Shown here piece by piece: positions 44,826 through 54,254 of a stretch of 64,000 bases of DNA. Position 1 is the stretch's first letter. Every line of letters begins with the position of its first letter. Location: positions 16,463-80,462 of the forward strand of contig JAIXYN010000037.1 of assembly GCA_027490195.1 (NCBI GenBank), given 5' to 3'. The translations under genes were made by a program, and so were the position numbers. The stretch comes from Verrucomicrobiaceae bacterium (GTDB lineage: Bacteria > Verrucomicrobiota > Verrucomicrobiia > Verrucomicrobiales > Verrucomicrobiaceae). The notes beneath the pieces were generated by a model. That model did not search any database. It was not told where the DNA came from and saw only the letters and a program-made list of their open reading frames with translations.

Positions 44826-45047
44826 GGCGGGTAACAGGTCAGGCTGAAGGCTGGCAGAGCGCAAGACAAGCCTAAAAGCGCAAAGCCCTTTTGATCCCCC
44901 CACCCTGCTGTTTCAGATTCAAAGTGAATCCAAAGGGTCGCAGCGGGGTTCCACGAACACCATGAAGACCACCGTCCTCCTTGCCCAGGTCTCCCAATCG
45001 ATTGGAAAAAGGCACAGGACCTTCACTGTCGCGATCAAGGCGGCGAC

Positions 45048-46499
45048 CTAACGTCCCGTCAGCCGCTTCCACAGCCCCCGTGCGCCGTCAGGAGTGGTGT
45101 TTTGTTGGGGCATCTGGGCTGGTTGCCGGGGTGCTGCACCCGACGAAGAGCGGCGCTCGCCACCCTGACGTCCGCCACCACCACCCTGACCTCCCTGACC
45201 ACTTGGGCGTCCGCCACCTTGACCGCCATAACCACCGGAACGGCCTCCGCCTTGCCCACCACCACCGCCCGGGCGCCCACCACCACCCTGCAGGCGGCGC
45301 GGTTGCGAGGAGCGCTGCTCCCTGCGCTCGGGCCGTTCATCGATGAACGGCTGAGGGGCGGCGTTGTAATCAAAACCCTCAGCTTTTTTCCGCACGAGTC
45401 CGCGATTGATAAAGCGTTCCAGCTTGCGCACATCGGGCTGCTCATCAGGCGAGACAAAACTGATCGCATCGCCAATGGCCTGCGCACGGCCCGTGCGGCC
45501 AATGCGGTGCACGTAGTCTTCCACGATGTGCGGGAAGTCGAAATTCACCACGTGCGAAATGCCATCCACATCAATCCCACGCGCCGCAATGTCCGTGGCC
45601 ACCAGCACACGCACCGTGCCGGTCTTGAAATCATCCAGTGCGCGCAGACGCTGGTTCTGCGAGCGATTGGCATGCAGCGTGGCACACTTCACGCCGGTTG
45701 ATTCCAGCTTTTTGGCGATCTTGTCTGCGCCATGCTTGGTGCGACTGAAGACCAGCACCATCTGCATTTTTTCGTCCTTCAGCAGATGCGAGAGCAGCGG
45801 CATTTTGAGATGCTTATGCACCTCATAGACCAACTGGGTCACCGTCTCCGCCGGATTCGCGCGCTTGCCGATCTGCACAACCTTCGGCGCACGCTGGAAC
45901 TCATGCGTCAGCGTTTCGATCTCCTTCGACAGCGTGGCGGAAAACATCAGCGTCTGACGCTTCTTCGGCAGTTGATTGATCACACGGCGGATGTCCGGCA
46001 GGAAGCCCATGTCCAGCATGCGGTCAGCCTCATCCAGCACCAAGTATTCGAGCTGCGAGAAATCCGCGCAGCGCTGATCCATCAAATCAAGCAACCGGCC
46101 AGGGCAGGCGATGACAATGTCGCTTCCGGCACGCAGCGCGTCCTTTTGCGGTTTTTCGCCGACACCGCCGTAAATTTTGGCGATCTTCAGCGGCAGATGC
46201 CTCGCGTAGGCCATCACATTCTCCTCGATCTGCGCCACAAGTTCACGCGTGGGTGCCAGCACGAGCACACGCGTACGGCGGCGCTGACCCTGAGGAACAG
46301 GATTCGCTGTCAGGCGGGTCAGGATCGGCAGAGTGAAAGCAGCGGTCTTGCCCGTACCGGTCTGCGCGATGCCGATGACATCACCCCCCGCGATCACCAC
46401 CGGAATCGCCGCAGCCTGAATGGGTGTAGGTTCCGTGTAACCGGCTTCTTCGATGGCAGTGAGGATGTTCGGGTCGAGGCCGAGAGCTTTAAAAGACAT
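45048..46499 (-). CDS. rhlE: DEAD-box RNA helicase, RhlE type
   Basis: 483 residues. All helicase motifs are in order: the Q motif (GYTEPTPIQ), AQTGTGKT (45-52), PTRELVAQI, GGVG, CPGRLLDLM, VLDEADRMLDMGF, SATL, then VFSRTK, ATDIAARGIDV and HRIGRTGR. After the core (about residue 380) comes a low-complexity tail of Gly, Arg and Gln (GGGGGQGGGRSGGYGGQGGG), an RGG-like RNA-binding extension. RhlE helicases remodel RNA in ribosome assembly and mRNA decay, often cold-induced. Unlike most genes here it has a full Shine-Dalgarno sequence. Confidence 0.95.
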   Translation of the reverse strand: MSFKALGLDPNILTAIEEAGYTEPTPIQAAAIPVVIAGGDVIGIAQTGTGKTAAFTLPILTRLTANPVPQGQRRRTRVLVLAPTRELVAQIEENVMAYARHLPLKIAKIYGGVGEKPQKDALRAGSDIVIACPGRLLDLMDQRCADFSQLEYLVLDEADRMLDMGFLPDIRRVINQLPKKRQTLMFSATLSKEIETLTHEFQRAPKVVQIGKRANPAETVTQLVYEVHKHLKMPLLSHLLKDEKMQMVLVFSRTKHGADKIAKKLESTGVKCATLHANRSQNQRLRALDDFKTGTVRVLVATDIAARGIDVDGISHVVNFDFPHIVEDYVHRIGRTGRAQAIGDAISFVSPDEQPDVRKLERFINRGLVRKKAEGFDYNAAPQPFIDERPERREQRSSQPRRLQGGGGRPGGGGGQGGGRSGGYGGQGGGRPSGQGGQGGGGGRQGGERRSSSGAAPRQPAQMPQQNTTPDGARGLWKRLTGR

Positions 46500-46503
46500 G
46501 TGG

Positions 46504-46512
46504 CACCTCCTT
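46504..46512 (-). promoter_or_regulatory. Strong Shine-Dalgarno of rhlE
   Basis: On the minus strand AAGGAGGTG precedes the rhlE ATG, with six bases between GGAGG and the start. This is the best anti-SD match seen in the window, where most genes have none. Confidence 0.8.
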
Positions 46513-46566
46513 AGCCTTCGATAAGGCCATTAGCAATGACACGTTTCTTACCTCAATAGCTGAGCC

Positions 46567-46896
46567 TCAGGCCTTCGCCGCATCCACCTCGGGCCAGAGA
46601 TACCACGCAGCCAGAGTACGGTGCGGCTGCCAGAGTTCAGCCAGCACACGAAATTCCTTCGCCTTCGGCATCTCATCGAGCTTCTTCGCAGCGCGCCACC
46701 CACTGCGCACACCGCAGTCGTCACTGGGAAACACGTCTGGCCTGCCAAGGGTGAAGATCAGCAGCATCTCCAGCTTCCAGCGGCCCACTCCACGCACGGC
46801 AACAAGCCGCTCAATCAGCTCTTCGTCTCCGAGTCCCCGAGGCAAGGCGGGAGAGCCGCATGCTATAGAAAAGTCACAGGCAAACGACGAACGCAG
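46567..46896 (-). pseudogene. C-terminal remnant of an AlkA-type DNA glycosylase
   Basis: The frame encodes only the last 100 or so residues of a DNA-3-methyladenine glycosylase: LGDEELIERLVAVRGVGRWK (helix-hairpin-helix), IFTLGRPDVFPSDDCGVR with the catalytic aspartate, and PHRTLAAWYLWPE. The open frame ends upstream at a stop (46897-46899), so the N-terminal half is gone. The family normally has over 200 residues. It faces away from another truncated gene, so a deletion has removed both 5' ends. A start at 46845 is possible but the product would lack half its fold. Confidence 0.75.
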
Positions 46897-46899
46897 CTA

Positions 46900-47061
46900 A
46901 TGGGGGTGCTCCGCCGTCCGGGCAATGGGACAAGATTTTTGAGAGTGGGTCCATCCCATACCGAACTCAAAAACTTCGAAGCTGCCATGGATCGACTGGC
47001 CAAAAAACAACGAATTGAGGCACTGTTTCTGCATCATTTGCGGGTAGATGGAAATGCCTGA
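46900..47061 (+). pseudogene. C-terminal remnant, possibly of a class I aminotransferase
   Basis: From 46900 the frame reads NGTRFLRVGPSHTELKNFEA then AMDRLAKKQRIEAL, closely like the end of PLP-dependent aminotransferases of the MocR/class I type (RFLRLGFSH...LDRLA). No active-site lysine region or start remains; leftward it runs into the antisense of the AlkA remnant. Only the last 50 residues survive. Confidence 0.5.
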
Positions 47062-47117
47062 TTGATTCCACTCACTTCATCGACTTTGCTGCACCGTTTT
47101 CAACGCTAAATCCCCCC

Positions 47118-48746
47118 ATGGCCAAACTCACTTTCGTTCTCGAAGACGGACAAGAAGTGGTGGTTCCTCTCAAGGAACACATCATCATCGGAAGCGACGA
47201 GGACAATGACATCATGGTCGATGACGAGCGCATTTCCCCTCGCCATGCTGAAATCGTTCAAAACGCCGATGGCAGCCTGCAGGTCTTTGATCTGAAATCC
47301 TCCTCAGGCACTTTCGTTAATGGCGAACGCCAGCTCAGCTGCACCCTGCTCCATGGCGACACGATCGCCTTTGGCCCGCTCGTTGGCACGCTCGATCTTG
47401 AACATCCGGCCACAAACCCACCCGCCGAAACCGCACCCACCGAAGCCGCACCTCCAGCTTCCACTTCGACGGTTAAAGTTCCCATTTCTGCAGCCCCCGC
47501 TCCTGAAGCCCCCGCCTCTCCCTCTCCTCCCGACAGCGGCCACTTGGAAGACATGGCCAAACTGGAAGCAGAGAAAGCACGCCTCAAGGCAGAGGTGGAC
47601 GCCGTTGAAAAAGAGCTGCGTGACTGGCAGCAGCGTGCTGAAACGGAACGCGCCCTGCATCTGGCCCGCGTGGAATCACTGCGTGCCGATGAGGAAAAGC
47701 TCGCGCCCGCGAAGGCCGCCGTTCAGCAGGCTGAAGCCGCCCATCGCGAATGGCTTGATACCATCAATACCCTGATCAGCCAGCACGCAGACAAAACCGC
47801 CGCCCTCGAACGCCTCAATGCCCAGCATTACGAGAAATCCACCGAGGTCCAGCGTCTCACCGCCACCGCTGCCGAAGCCCAACAGCAGATTGAAAATCTG
47901 ACAGCTCAAAAAGAGGAGGCAGACGCCCACCTCAAAAAGGTACGTGATGCGTGCGAGCAGGACGAGTCGCTGCTCAACTCCCTTCGCCAGCAAATCATTG
48001 AGCATGAACAGCGCATAGTACAAGAGGAGGCCAAGCATGCCTCGCTCAACGCCGCCAGCGCAGCACTCAGCGCCAAACACCAGCGTGATGAGGCCGCCGT
48101 CAAAGACCTCGAATCTCTCCTCATGTCCTTGGAGCAGAAAGGCGCAGCTGCAAAAGGTTCGCTGCAACGCCTGCACGAAGACATCGCCTCATGCGAAAAA
48201 ACCCTGGCTGCACGCACTTCTGAACTCGCCAAATACAACGCCGCTCTTGCCGCCGAAACCAACCTCAAAATTGAAGTCGGGGCCAAGCGCGCTGAATTGG
48301 AACAGCTGAATCAGGATCTCACGGCCACCAAGCAGCAGCTTGTCGATGCCAGACAACGCCTCGCCGCGGTCGAACAGCGCTACCGCGACGCAATGTCCAA
48401 CGATTCCCAGGGCGGATCTCAAATCGCCCCACCCCGACGCCAAGCCAGCCACGAAGCCGCACCCAAACCCGAAGCGGCAACGAACGGTGTGCACGGGGAA
48501 CTCCCTAGTCAGATCGAAGCCGCCCGCCGCGAGCTCGCCGAACTGGAGGCCAGGATCGCATCCCTACGTCATTCGTCCGCAGCAGCGGCAGGTGAGACCG
48601 CAAAGGTTTCATCCAGCATCTCTCCTCCCGTTGTTATTCAAGTCGAGACCATCAAGCTCGCCCCTGTTCCTATCAAGTCCGAACGCGCCCGGGGCCCCGG
48701 CACGAAAACCGCCGCCACAACTGCCAGTGTCGGCAAGACTCGGTAA
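47118..48746 (+). CDS. FHA-domain protein with long coiled coil
   Basis: 542 residues. The first 95 form a forkhead-associated domain: IIIGSDEDNDIMVDD, ISPRHAEI (S40, H43) and SSSGTFVNGE (61-70) for phosphothreonine binding; the usual Arg after the first Gly is Ser here, which may weaken binding. A Pro/Ala/Thr linker (about 97-142) leads to a heptad-rich coiled coil (about 145-430) and a basic, low-complexity end. It probably acts as a cytoplasmic scaffold recognising phosphorylated partners. No kinase gene is adjacent. Confidence 0.85.
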   Translation: MAKLTFVLEDGQEVVVPLKEHIIIGSDEDNDIMVDDERISPRHAEIVQNADGSLQVFDLKSSSGTFVNGERQLSCTLLHGDTIAFGPLVGTLDLEHPATNPPAETAPTEAAPPASTSTVKVPISAAPAPEAPASPSPPDSGHLEDMAKLEAEKARLKAEVDAVEKELRDWQQRAETERALHLARVESLRADEEKLAPAKAAVQQAEAAHREWLDTINTLISQHADKTAALERLNAQHYEKSTEVQRLTATAAEAQQQIENLTAQKEEADAHLKKVRDACEQDESLLNSLRQQIIEHEQRIVQEEAKHASLNAASAALSAKHQRDEAAVKDLESLLMSLEQKGAAAKGSLQRLHEDIASCEKTLAARTSELAKYNAALAAETNLKIEVGAKRAELEQLNQDLTATKQQLVDARQRLAAVEQRYRDAMSNDSQGGSQIAPPRRQASHEAAPKPEAATNGVHGELPSQIEAARRELAELEARIASLRHSSAAAAGETAKVSSSISPPVVIQVETIKLAPVPIKSERARGPGTKTAATTASVGKTR

Positions 48747-49027
48747 TCGTCGCCATGCACGGGCTCCTTAAATCTTGCCACCCCACTTGCATGGAAGTCG
48801 GTTTGACATGACCATCGCTCAGCGAACCGCTGTCATTCCTTGGCATCAACGGAGTCAGGGAGCAGTCACGGTCATGTTGCCCTCTTTCACAGTCTCCGCC
48901 TCTCCTCCCACGCACGTCAAAGTCGCGGCATCCCAGCGGCGCATTGAAAAACAAGCGCAGGCTGCCGGGTCCAAAAAGAAATAAACCGCCCCCTCATCCA
49001 CACCTCCGGCCAGTTGATCATTGAAGG
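48747..49027. other. Intergenic region with a doubtful small frame
   Basis: Between the FHA gene and the barrel gene, a rightward frame from the ATG at 48808 to TAA at 48982-48984 would encode 58 residues ending RRIEKQAQAAGSKKK. The end is protein-like, the beginning is not. It may be a remnant or chance; I do not call it a gene. Confidence 0.3.
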
Positions 49028-49981
49028 ATGCGCACCCAGGCTTTTATTTTTCTATCGCTGACGGTTCTGACAAACACCCTGGGTGCAGCCACCCATTCGA
49101 ACCGCGCCAACATCATTCAGTCGCGTCTCCGCCTGCTTCCACGCCTCAATTTCCATCGCTCCGGCATGGCCGGAGATCAGGAGGATGATCCGTCGATGGC
49201 CGCATCCGCTGGCATGGGGCGGCATGCAAGACTCAGCCAGATTCTCTCCATGCAGTTCCGCACGAGCTCCATGTTCTCAGTGACGAACAACGTATTCAAC
49301 ACTCAGGAGGATGCGCAGTCAGACACGCAGTACGCTCAGTTTGCCGGCATCTCCCTCGACGCAGACTTCGGTGAACACTGGACGCTGTCCAACAGCTTTG
49401 ATGAATCGTGGTTCTACTATGGCAGGGCTGACAATGCCGTGGAGGATTTCACCTCCAGCACTTTTCAGCAGATGCTCAGCTATGATCACACCTTCTTCGA
49501 CAAGAAGCTGGACCTGAATCTGCCCTTGAGCTGGGATTTTTCACGCCTGTTCAACCGCTCGACGGGCGCACGCATGTTGGACTCATACACGTATCGAGCA
49601 GCGGCGGAATTTTACTGGCTCTGCCGACCATGGTTCATTCCCGCCTGGAGCTATGAGTACTCCTATCAGAGCAACAGCAGCCCCACAGATTTTGTGCCCA
49701 GCAAGCACAAACACAACTTCAACCTGGGCGTGACTTTCACACCATTCAAAGGCCAGAAGCTCTACCTCACGCCCTCGGTGCAGTACTCCATCGAACAGTT
49801 CATCCATGTCGTCCGCACAGACACCATTTGGACCCCCACCATGACCGTGACCTGGCAGCCGCTGAAGCACCTCGCCTTGGACGCGATCGGCAGCTACACC
49901 AAGTCCTCCTCCACCCAGGATGATTCCAGTTACAAGGTCTGCTCCGGCACGGTCTATGCGCGGCTTTTTTTTGACTGGTAG
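49028..49981 (+). CDS. Outer-membrane beta-barrel protein
   Basis: 317 residues with a signal peptide (about 1-20, FIFLSLTVLTNTLGAA). The mature part has alternating amphipathic strands rich in Tyr, Phe and Trp at regular spacing (AAEFYWLCRPWFIPAWSYEY, NFNLGVTFTPFKGQKLYLTP) and ends in YARLFFDW, an aromatic last residue suited to BAM-mediated insertion. It resembles the outer_beta-barrel proteins reported next to capsule or exopolysaccharide genes. Specific function unknown. Confidence 0.8.
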   Translation: MRTQAFIFLSLTVLTNTLGAATHSNRANIIQSRLRLLPRLNFHRSGMAGDQEDDPSMAASAGMGRHARLSQILSMQFRTSSMFSVTNNVFNTQEDAQSDTQYAQFAGISLDADFGEHWTLSNSFDESWFYYGRADNAVEDFTSSTFQQMLSYDHTFFDKKLDLNLPLSWDFSRLFNRSTGARMLDSYTYRAAAEFYWLCRPWFIPAWSYEYSYQSNSSPTDFVPSKHKHNFNLGVTFTPFKGQKLYLTPSVQYSIEQFIHVVRTDTIWTPTMTVTWQPLKHLALDAIGSYTKSSSTQDDSSYKVCSGTVYARLFFDW

Positions 49982-50074
49982 CCCAGGTATGAATGGTACT
50001 CAGTTGAGACAAGTTGCCGTCGCTCCGTGCCGCCAGTCACTCGGCGCTTTCATGCAATAATACCTGTCTCTTCC

Positions 50075-50249
50075 CCCACTCCACCCGCGCCCACACCAGC
50101 CCTGAAAGGGCTGCGTCATTCAGCCCAGGGATGCCGAGCCTTGGCGAGTGCTTCCCTGGGTCAGCATGCAACCGACCGGGAAGCAAACCCAACGCCTTCG
50201 CTACATACAACGCCCGCCAGCAGCGTCTGCGAAGAATTCCGCTGCGCGG
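50075..50249. repeat. Dispersed structured intergenic repeat, copy B
   Basis: Fills most of the gap 49982-50303. Hairpin 1 is AGCCCT-GAA-AGGGCT and the long stem is CCCAGGGA / TCCCTGGG, both perfect. The conserved tail GGAAGCAAACCCA and CGCCAGCAGCGTCTGCGAAG follows. Compared with copy C the stems differ by paired changes (see findings). Most diverged of the three in its middle. Confidence 0.85.
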
Positions 50250-50303
50250 TCAGCGTGCCGCCAGCTCCAAAACTCACGATCAACGCCTTTACCTGCGCGC
50301 CAT

Positions 50304-50885
50304 TCAAGCCGCATGCTTCTTCAAAAACTCGACCAGCCCTTGCGCCACCCGTGTCACCTGCTTGGCCGTGCGTTCATCCTTCAGCCCGCCCTTGTCATCA
50401 AAGGCTTCATAGGCCTTGGACACCGCCACCTGATCCGGCAAAACAATGACACCGATGTTGCCCAAAATGGCACGCAGATGCACCAGCCCCCGCAGCCCGC
50501 CAAGCGCACCCGGCGAAGCACTGATCAAAGCCGCCGTTTTACCACGGTAGGCTGCAAGTGCAGGCTCATCATCCGTCTCGCCACGGGAAACCCAGTCCAG
50601 GGTGTTCTTCAGCACGGCGGTGATGGAGCTGTTGTACTCCGGTGAAGCGATCAACAGGGCATCATGCGCAGAAAAAATCGCCTTCAATTTCTTGGCATTC
50701 TCAGGCAGCCCCTGCTGCTCCTCCAGATCACCGTCAAACAACGGCAGCGGGTAGTCGCGCAGATCCAGCAGCGTCACCTCGGCCCCGGCGGCACGTGCAG
50801 CCTCGGCAGCAAAACGTACAAGCTGCTTGTTAAAAGAGGCGGTGCGGGTGCTGCCAGCAAAGGCAAGAATTTTGGGAGTGCTCAT
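50304..50885 (-). CDS. NADPH-dependent FMN reductase family protein
   Basis: 193 residues of flavodoxin-like fold: FAGSTRTASFNK (phosphate-binding loop for FMN), DLRDYPLPLFDGD, the family signature ASPEYNSSITAVLKNTLDWVSR and SASPGALGGLRG. Reduces FMN, quinones or chromate with NADPH in the cytoplasm; members include ChrR and SsuE-like proteins. Its length equals the family norm. Monocistronic, divergent from the UbiB-like kinase. Confidence 0.93.
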   Translation of the reverse strand: MSTPKILAFAGSTRTASFNKQLVRFAAEAARAAGAEVTLLDLRDYPLPLFDGDLEEQQGLPENAKKLKAIFSAHDALLIASPEYNSSITAVLKNTLDWVSRGETDDEPALAAYRGKTAALISASPGALGGLRGLVHLRAILGNIGVIVLPDQVAVSKAYEAFDDKGGLKDERTAKQVTRVAQGLVEFLKKHAA

Positions 50886-50976
50886 GCCAATGCATACCTA
50901 AGCCTGCCGAAACCGCCACCCAAGAGTGAGCATTCCGCATTGTCAGACACCTCTTTCCTGTGGAGGGTGCTCCAGA

Positions 50977-52644
50977 ATGAAGATTGATGCCCTCGCCCGT
51001 CTCGAACGTTATGCCAAGCGCATCGCGGAAATCGCCGCCGTGCTCGGCAAGTATGGTTTGGCGGATTTGTTCGGCGGCTTCAAGTACTCCTGGCTGCAGG
51101 ACCGCCTCAAGAGCGCCGATGGCCAGTCGCTCACCGAAGGCGTGACGCAGGCAGCGCGTGTGCGCATGGCCCTCACGGAGCTGGGCACCACCTTCATCAA
51201 GCTCGGCCAGATGCTCAGCACACGCGCCGACCTGCTCGGCCCTGAATTGACCGATGAGCTCTCCCAACTGCAGGCCAATGTGCCGCCCGACCCATCCTCC
51301 GTCGCCCGCGCGACGATTGAAGCCGAACTCGGCCAGCCGATCGAGCAGCTCTTTGCCAGCTTTGAAGACATCCCTCTCGCCGCAGCTTCCGTCGCCCAAG
51401 TCCATGCCGCCCGGCTGCACACCGGTCAGAGCGTCGTCGTCAAAGTTCGCCGTGCAGGCGTGGCCGAGCAGGCCGCCACGGATGTCGAAATCGTCCAGGC
51501 GCTCGCTGAGCTTCTGGAACATCACTCGCCCGCCCTGCGCTCCTACCAGCCGCTGGCTGTCGTGCGCCAGTTCCGCCGCACCCTTCTGCGCGAGCTTGAC
51601 CTGACCTACGAGCGACAGAATCAGGAGGAGTTTGGCCGCAACTTCGCCGATGACCCCACCGTCTGCATCCCGGAACTCTTCAGCGAACTCTGCTCGCATC
51701 AAGTCGTCACCATGCAGCGCATGGACGGCCTCATCGGCACCGACATTGATGCTCTGAAACAGTCCGGCGTGGATCTCGGCGAGTTCGCCAAACGCGGTGC
51801 AAACATGTATCTCGAAATGGTCTTCCGCGACGGCTTCTACCACGCTGATCCCCATCCTGGAAACCTCTTCCTCCTTCCCGGCAACATCGTGGGCGTCATC
51901 GACTGTGGCATGGTTGGTCGCATCGATGAAGATTTGCGTGACGAAGTCGAGGCACTGCTCTTTGGCATAGTGGAAAACGACTCCGAACTCGTGGCCGAGC
52001 AGGTCCTGCGCCTGGGCGCCGTACCGGCCGACTGCGAACGTGACAAGCTGCGGGCAGACTTGCAGGAGTTCATGGCGGATTACACCGGCCATCCGCTCAA
52101 TGAAGTCCACGTCGGCACGGCCCTGAGCAGCCTCGTCGAGATCATCCGCAGTCATCACATCGTGCTGCCACCTTCACTCGCCATGCTGCTGAAGACCCTC
52201 ATCGTGCTGGAAGGCACCTCGCGCCGCTTCAGTCCGGATGTAAGTCTGGCCGCACTCATGCAGCCCTACTGCACACGCCTCATGATGCGCCGGTTCTCGC
52301 CAGGCCGCATCGCCAAACGCGCTCGCCGCTCCCTCCGCGTGTGGAATCGTCTGCTCACCGCGCTCCCTCGCGACATCACCGATATGCTCGCCCGTTTTCG
52401 CGACGGCTCTTTCACGGTGCATCTTGACCACCGCCACCTCGATCCCATCGTCAACCGCCTCGTCCTCGGCATCCTCACCGCCGCGATCTTTCTCGGCTCC
52501 AGTGAGCTCTGGAGCCGCCAGGCAGCCCCGCTGTTTTACGACGTCTCCATCTTCGGCGCTCTGGGCTACGCGGTGTCACTCTACTTCGGCTGGCGTCTCA
52601 TGCGCGCCATTCGGAAATCAGGGAACATTCAGTCGAAGGATTGA
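50977..52644 (+). CDS. ABC1/UbiB-family atypical kinase
   Basis: 555 residues from the ATG at 50977, preceded by GGAGGG ten bases upstream. ABC1 motifs: FIKLGQMLSTRADLLG (the KxGQ element), ELSQLQANVPP, AAASVAQVHAARL (the Ala-rich loop), VVVKVRRAG (ATP-site lysine), ADPHPGNLFLLPGN (catalytic loop) and GVIDCGMVGRI. Two hydrophobic segments at the C-terminus (about 505-545) anchor it in the membrane. UbiB/AarF proteins support quinone synthesis or lipid homeostasis, so co-location with Mla lipid-transport genes 2 kb downstream is notable. Confidence 0.92.
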   Translation: MKIDALARLERYAKRIAEIAAVLGKYGLADLFGGFKYSWLQDRLKSADGQSLTEGVTQAARVRMALTELGTTFIKLGQMLSTRADLLGPELTDELSQLQANVPPDPSSVARATIEAELGQPIEQLFASFEDIPLAAASVAQVHAARLHTGQSVVVKVRRAGVAEQAATDVEIVQALAELLEHHSPALRSYQPLAVVRQFRRTLLRELDLTYERQNQEEFGRNFADDPTVCIPELFSELCSHQVVTMQRMDGLIGTDIDALKQSGVDLGEFAKRGANMYLEMVFRDGFYHADPHPGNLFLLPGNIVGVIDCGMVGRIDEDLRDEVEALLFGIVENDSELVAEQVLRLGAVPADCERDKLRADLQEFMADYTGHPLNEVHVGTALSSLVEIIRSHHIVLPPSLAMLLKTLIVLEGTSRRFSPDVSLAALMQPYCTRLMMRRFSPGRIAKRARRSLRVWNRLLTALPRDITDMLARFRDGSFTVHLDHRHLDPIVNRLVLGILTAAIFLGSSELWSRQAAPLFYDVSIFGALGYAVSLYFGWRLMRAIRKSGNIQSKD

Positions 52645-52736
52645 TTTTTTGCCTCCTCCTGTTTGGCACCTTGACCACTTGACCAGCCCTCCCTCCCCAC
52701 CGTAAACATTTCGAGACTCCAACCCTCCCTCCATTC

Positions 52737-54239
52737 ATGTATTTCCTCGGCATCGACAGCGGCACGCAGAGCACCAAGGCCATCGTACTCGACCTAGACT
52801 CGGGCAAAATCCTAGCCACCGGCCACAGCTCGTATGACTTGATTGACGGTCTGCCGCCAGGCCACCTCGAGCAGGACCCGCAGTCATGGCTCGATGCAGT
52901 GGACGCCTCGGTGCAGCAGTGCCTCGAACAAATCGGCAAGGACAAGGCCAAAATCGCAGGCATCGGCGTCAGCGGTCAGCAGCACGGCCTCGTCGCCCTA
53001 GGCGCAGACGACAAACCCGTCCGTCACGCGAAGCTCTGGTGCGACACCTCCACGCAGGCCCAGTGCGCAGAAATCGCTCATCATTTCGGCGGCCAGCCGG
53101 GCGTGATCGCCGTCGCGGGCAATGCCATGCTGCCCGGCTACACGATTCCAAAACTGCTCTGGCTGAAGCAAAACGAGCCCGAGAACTTCGCCAAGACGAA
53201 AACCATTCTGCTGCCACACGACTACATCAACTTCTGGCTCAGTGGCGTGAAGCGCATGGAATACGGAGACGCCTCCGGCATGGGCATCCTCAATGTGAAC
53301 ACCCGCCAGTGGGCCTACGAAATCTGCGATTATATCGATCCCAGCGTGCGCGCCATGCTGCCACCCCTCGGCTCTTCCAAATCCGTGCATGGCACCATCC
53401 GCAAAGACCTCGCCGTCAAATGGGGACTGAACTTCGATGTCATCATCAGCGCCGGCGGCGGTGACAACATGATAGGAGCCATCGGCACCGGCAACATCAA
53501 GCCCGGCGTCGTCACTGCGAGCTTTGGCACCAGCGGTACTCTCTATGGAGTCGCTGACTCCCCCGTGGTTGATGGCCAGGGTGAGGTCGCCGCGTTCTGC
53601 GACAGCACCGATCAATGGCTGCCGCTCGTCTGCACCATGAACGTCACCGTCGTCACCGAGCAAGTGCGCGAGATGTTCCGCTGGGACCTGCGCCAGCTTG
53701 AAGCCGCCGTGAAAAGCGCACCCGTCGGCGCTGATGGCGTGATGTTCCTGCCCTACCTCAATGGTGAACGCACCCCGAATCTGCCCAACGGCACGGGTGT
53801 CATCCACGGCCTCCGCCCCACCAACATGGCTCCGGCCAACCTCGCCCGCGCTGCCGTGGAAGGTGCCACGCTCGGTCTCGCCTACGGATTGAAACGCTTC
53901 CGCGATCTCGGCATGAACCCGACTGAAATCCGACTCACCGGCGGCGGCAGCAAGAGCAGCATCTGGCGTCAGATCGCCGCCGACTGCTTCAATGCCGAAG
54001 TCGTCACGCTCAGCACCAGCGAAGGCGCCGCGCTCGGCGGAGCCATCCAGGCAGCCTATGCCCACGCCAACCAAGGCGGCACTGAAAAAATCAGCTATGA
54101 GCAGCTCTGCGCTAGGCTCGTCACTCTCGATGAATCCACCCGCTGCAAACCCAATGCCGAAAACGTCGCGCTCTATGCCGCACAATTGGAACGGCAAATG
54201 GAACTCACCGGTCGCCTCAATCAAACCGGCTGGCTCTGA
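52737..54239 (+). CDS. xylB: Xylulokinase
   Basis: 500 residues of the FGGY kinase family. N-terminal FLGIDSGTQSTKAIVLD binds phosphate; GIGVSGQQHGLVAL, NAMLPGYTIPKLLW and LPHDYINFWLSG carry the substrate site; ASFGTSGTLYG and LTGGGSKSSIWRQIAADC form the ATP site, and STSEGAALGGAI closes it. It phosphorylates D-xylulose to xylulose 5-phosphate and completes the pathway begun by xylose isomerase at 42-43 kb. A 15-base gap leads to the STAS gene on the same strand, so read-through into the Mla cluster is possible. Confidence 0.94.
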   Translation: MYFLGIDSGTQSTKAIVLDLDSGKILATGHSSYDLIDGLPPGHLEQDPQSWLDAVDASVQQCLEQIGKDKAKIAGIGVSGQQHGLVALGADDKPVRHAKLWCDTSTQAQCAEIAHHFGGQPGVIAVAGNAMLPGYTIPKLLWLKQNEPENFAKTKTILLPHDYINFWLSGVKRMEYGDASGMGILNVNTRQWAYEICDYIDPSVRAMLPPLGSSKSVHGTIRKDLAVKWGLNFDVIISAGGGDNMIGAIGTGNIKPGVVTASFGTSGTLYGVADSPVVDGQGEVAAFCDSTDQWLPLVCTMNVTVVTEQVREMFRWDLRQLEAAVKSAPVGADGVMFLPYLNGERTPNLPNGTGVIHGLRPTNMAPANLARAAVEGATLGLAYGLKRFRDLGMNPTEIRLTGGGSKSSIWRQIAADCFNAEVVTLSTSEGAALGGAIQAAYAHANQGGTEKISYEQLCARLVTLDESTRCKPNAENVALYAAQLERQMELTGRLNQTGWL

Positions 54240-54254
54240 CCTCCTCACTTCTTC

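Noticed and set aside
44962..45051. Rightward 29-codon frame (MKTTVLLAQVSQS) between the transporter and rhlE
   Set aside because: Too short, overlaps the rhlE stop on the other strand and has no ribosome-binding signal or recognisable motif.
47940..48400. Overlapping long frames on the minus strand opposite the FHA/coiled-coil gene
   Set aside because: Codon bias of the coiled-coil gene creates open antisense frames; none has a start signal or domain.
48808..48984. Rightward 58-codon frame ending QAQAAGSKKK
   Set aside because: Only the last 25 codons look coding and no homologue is recognised; could be a remnant but evidence is too thin.
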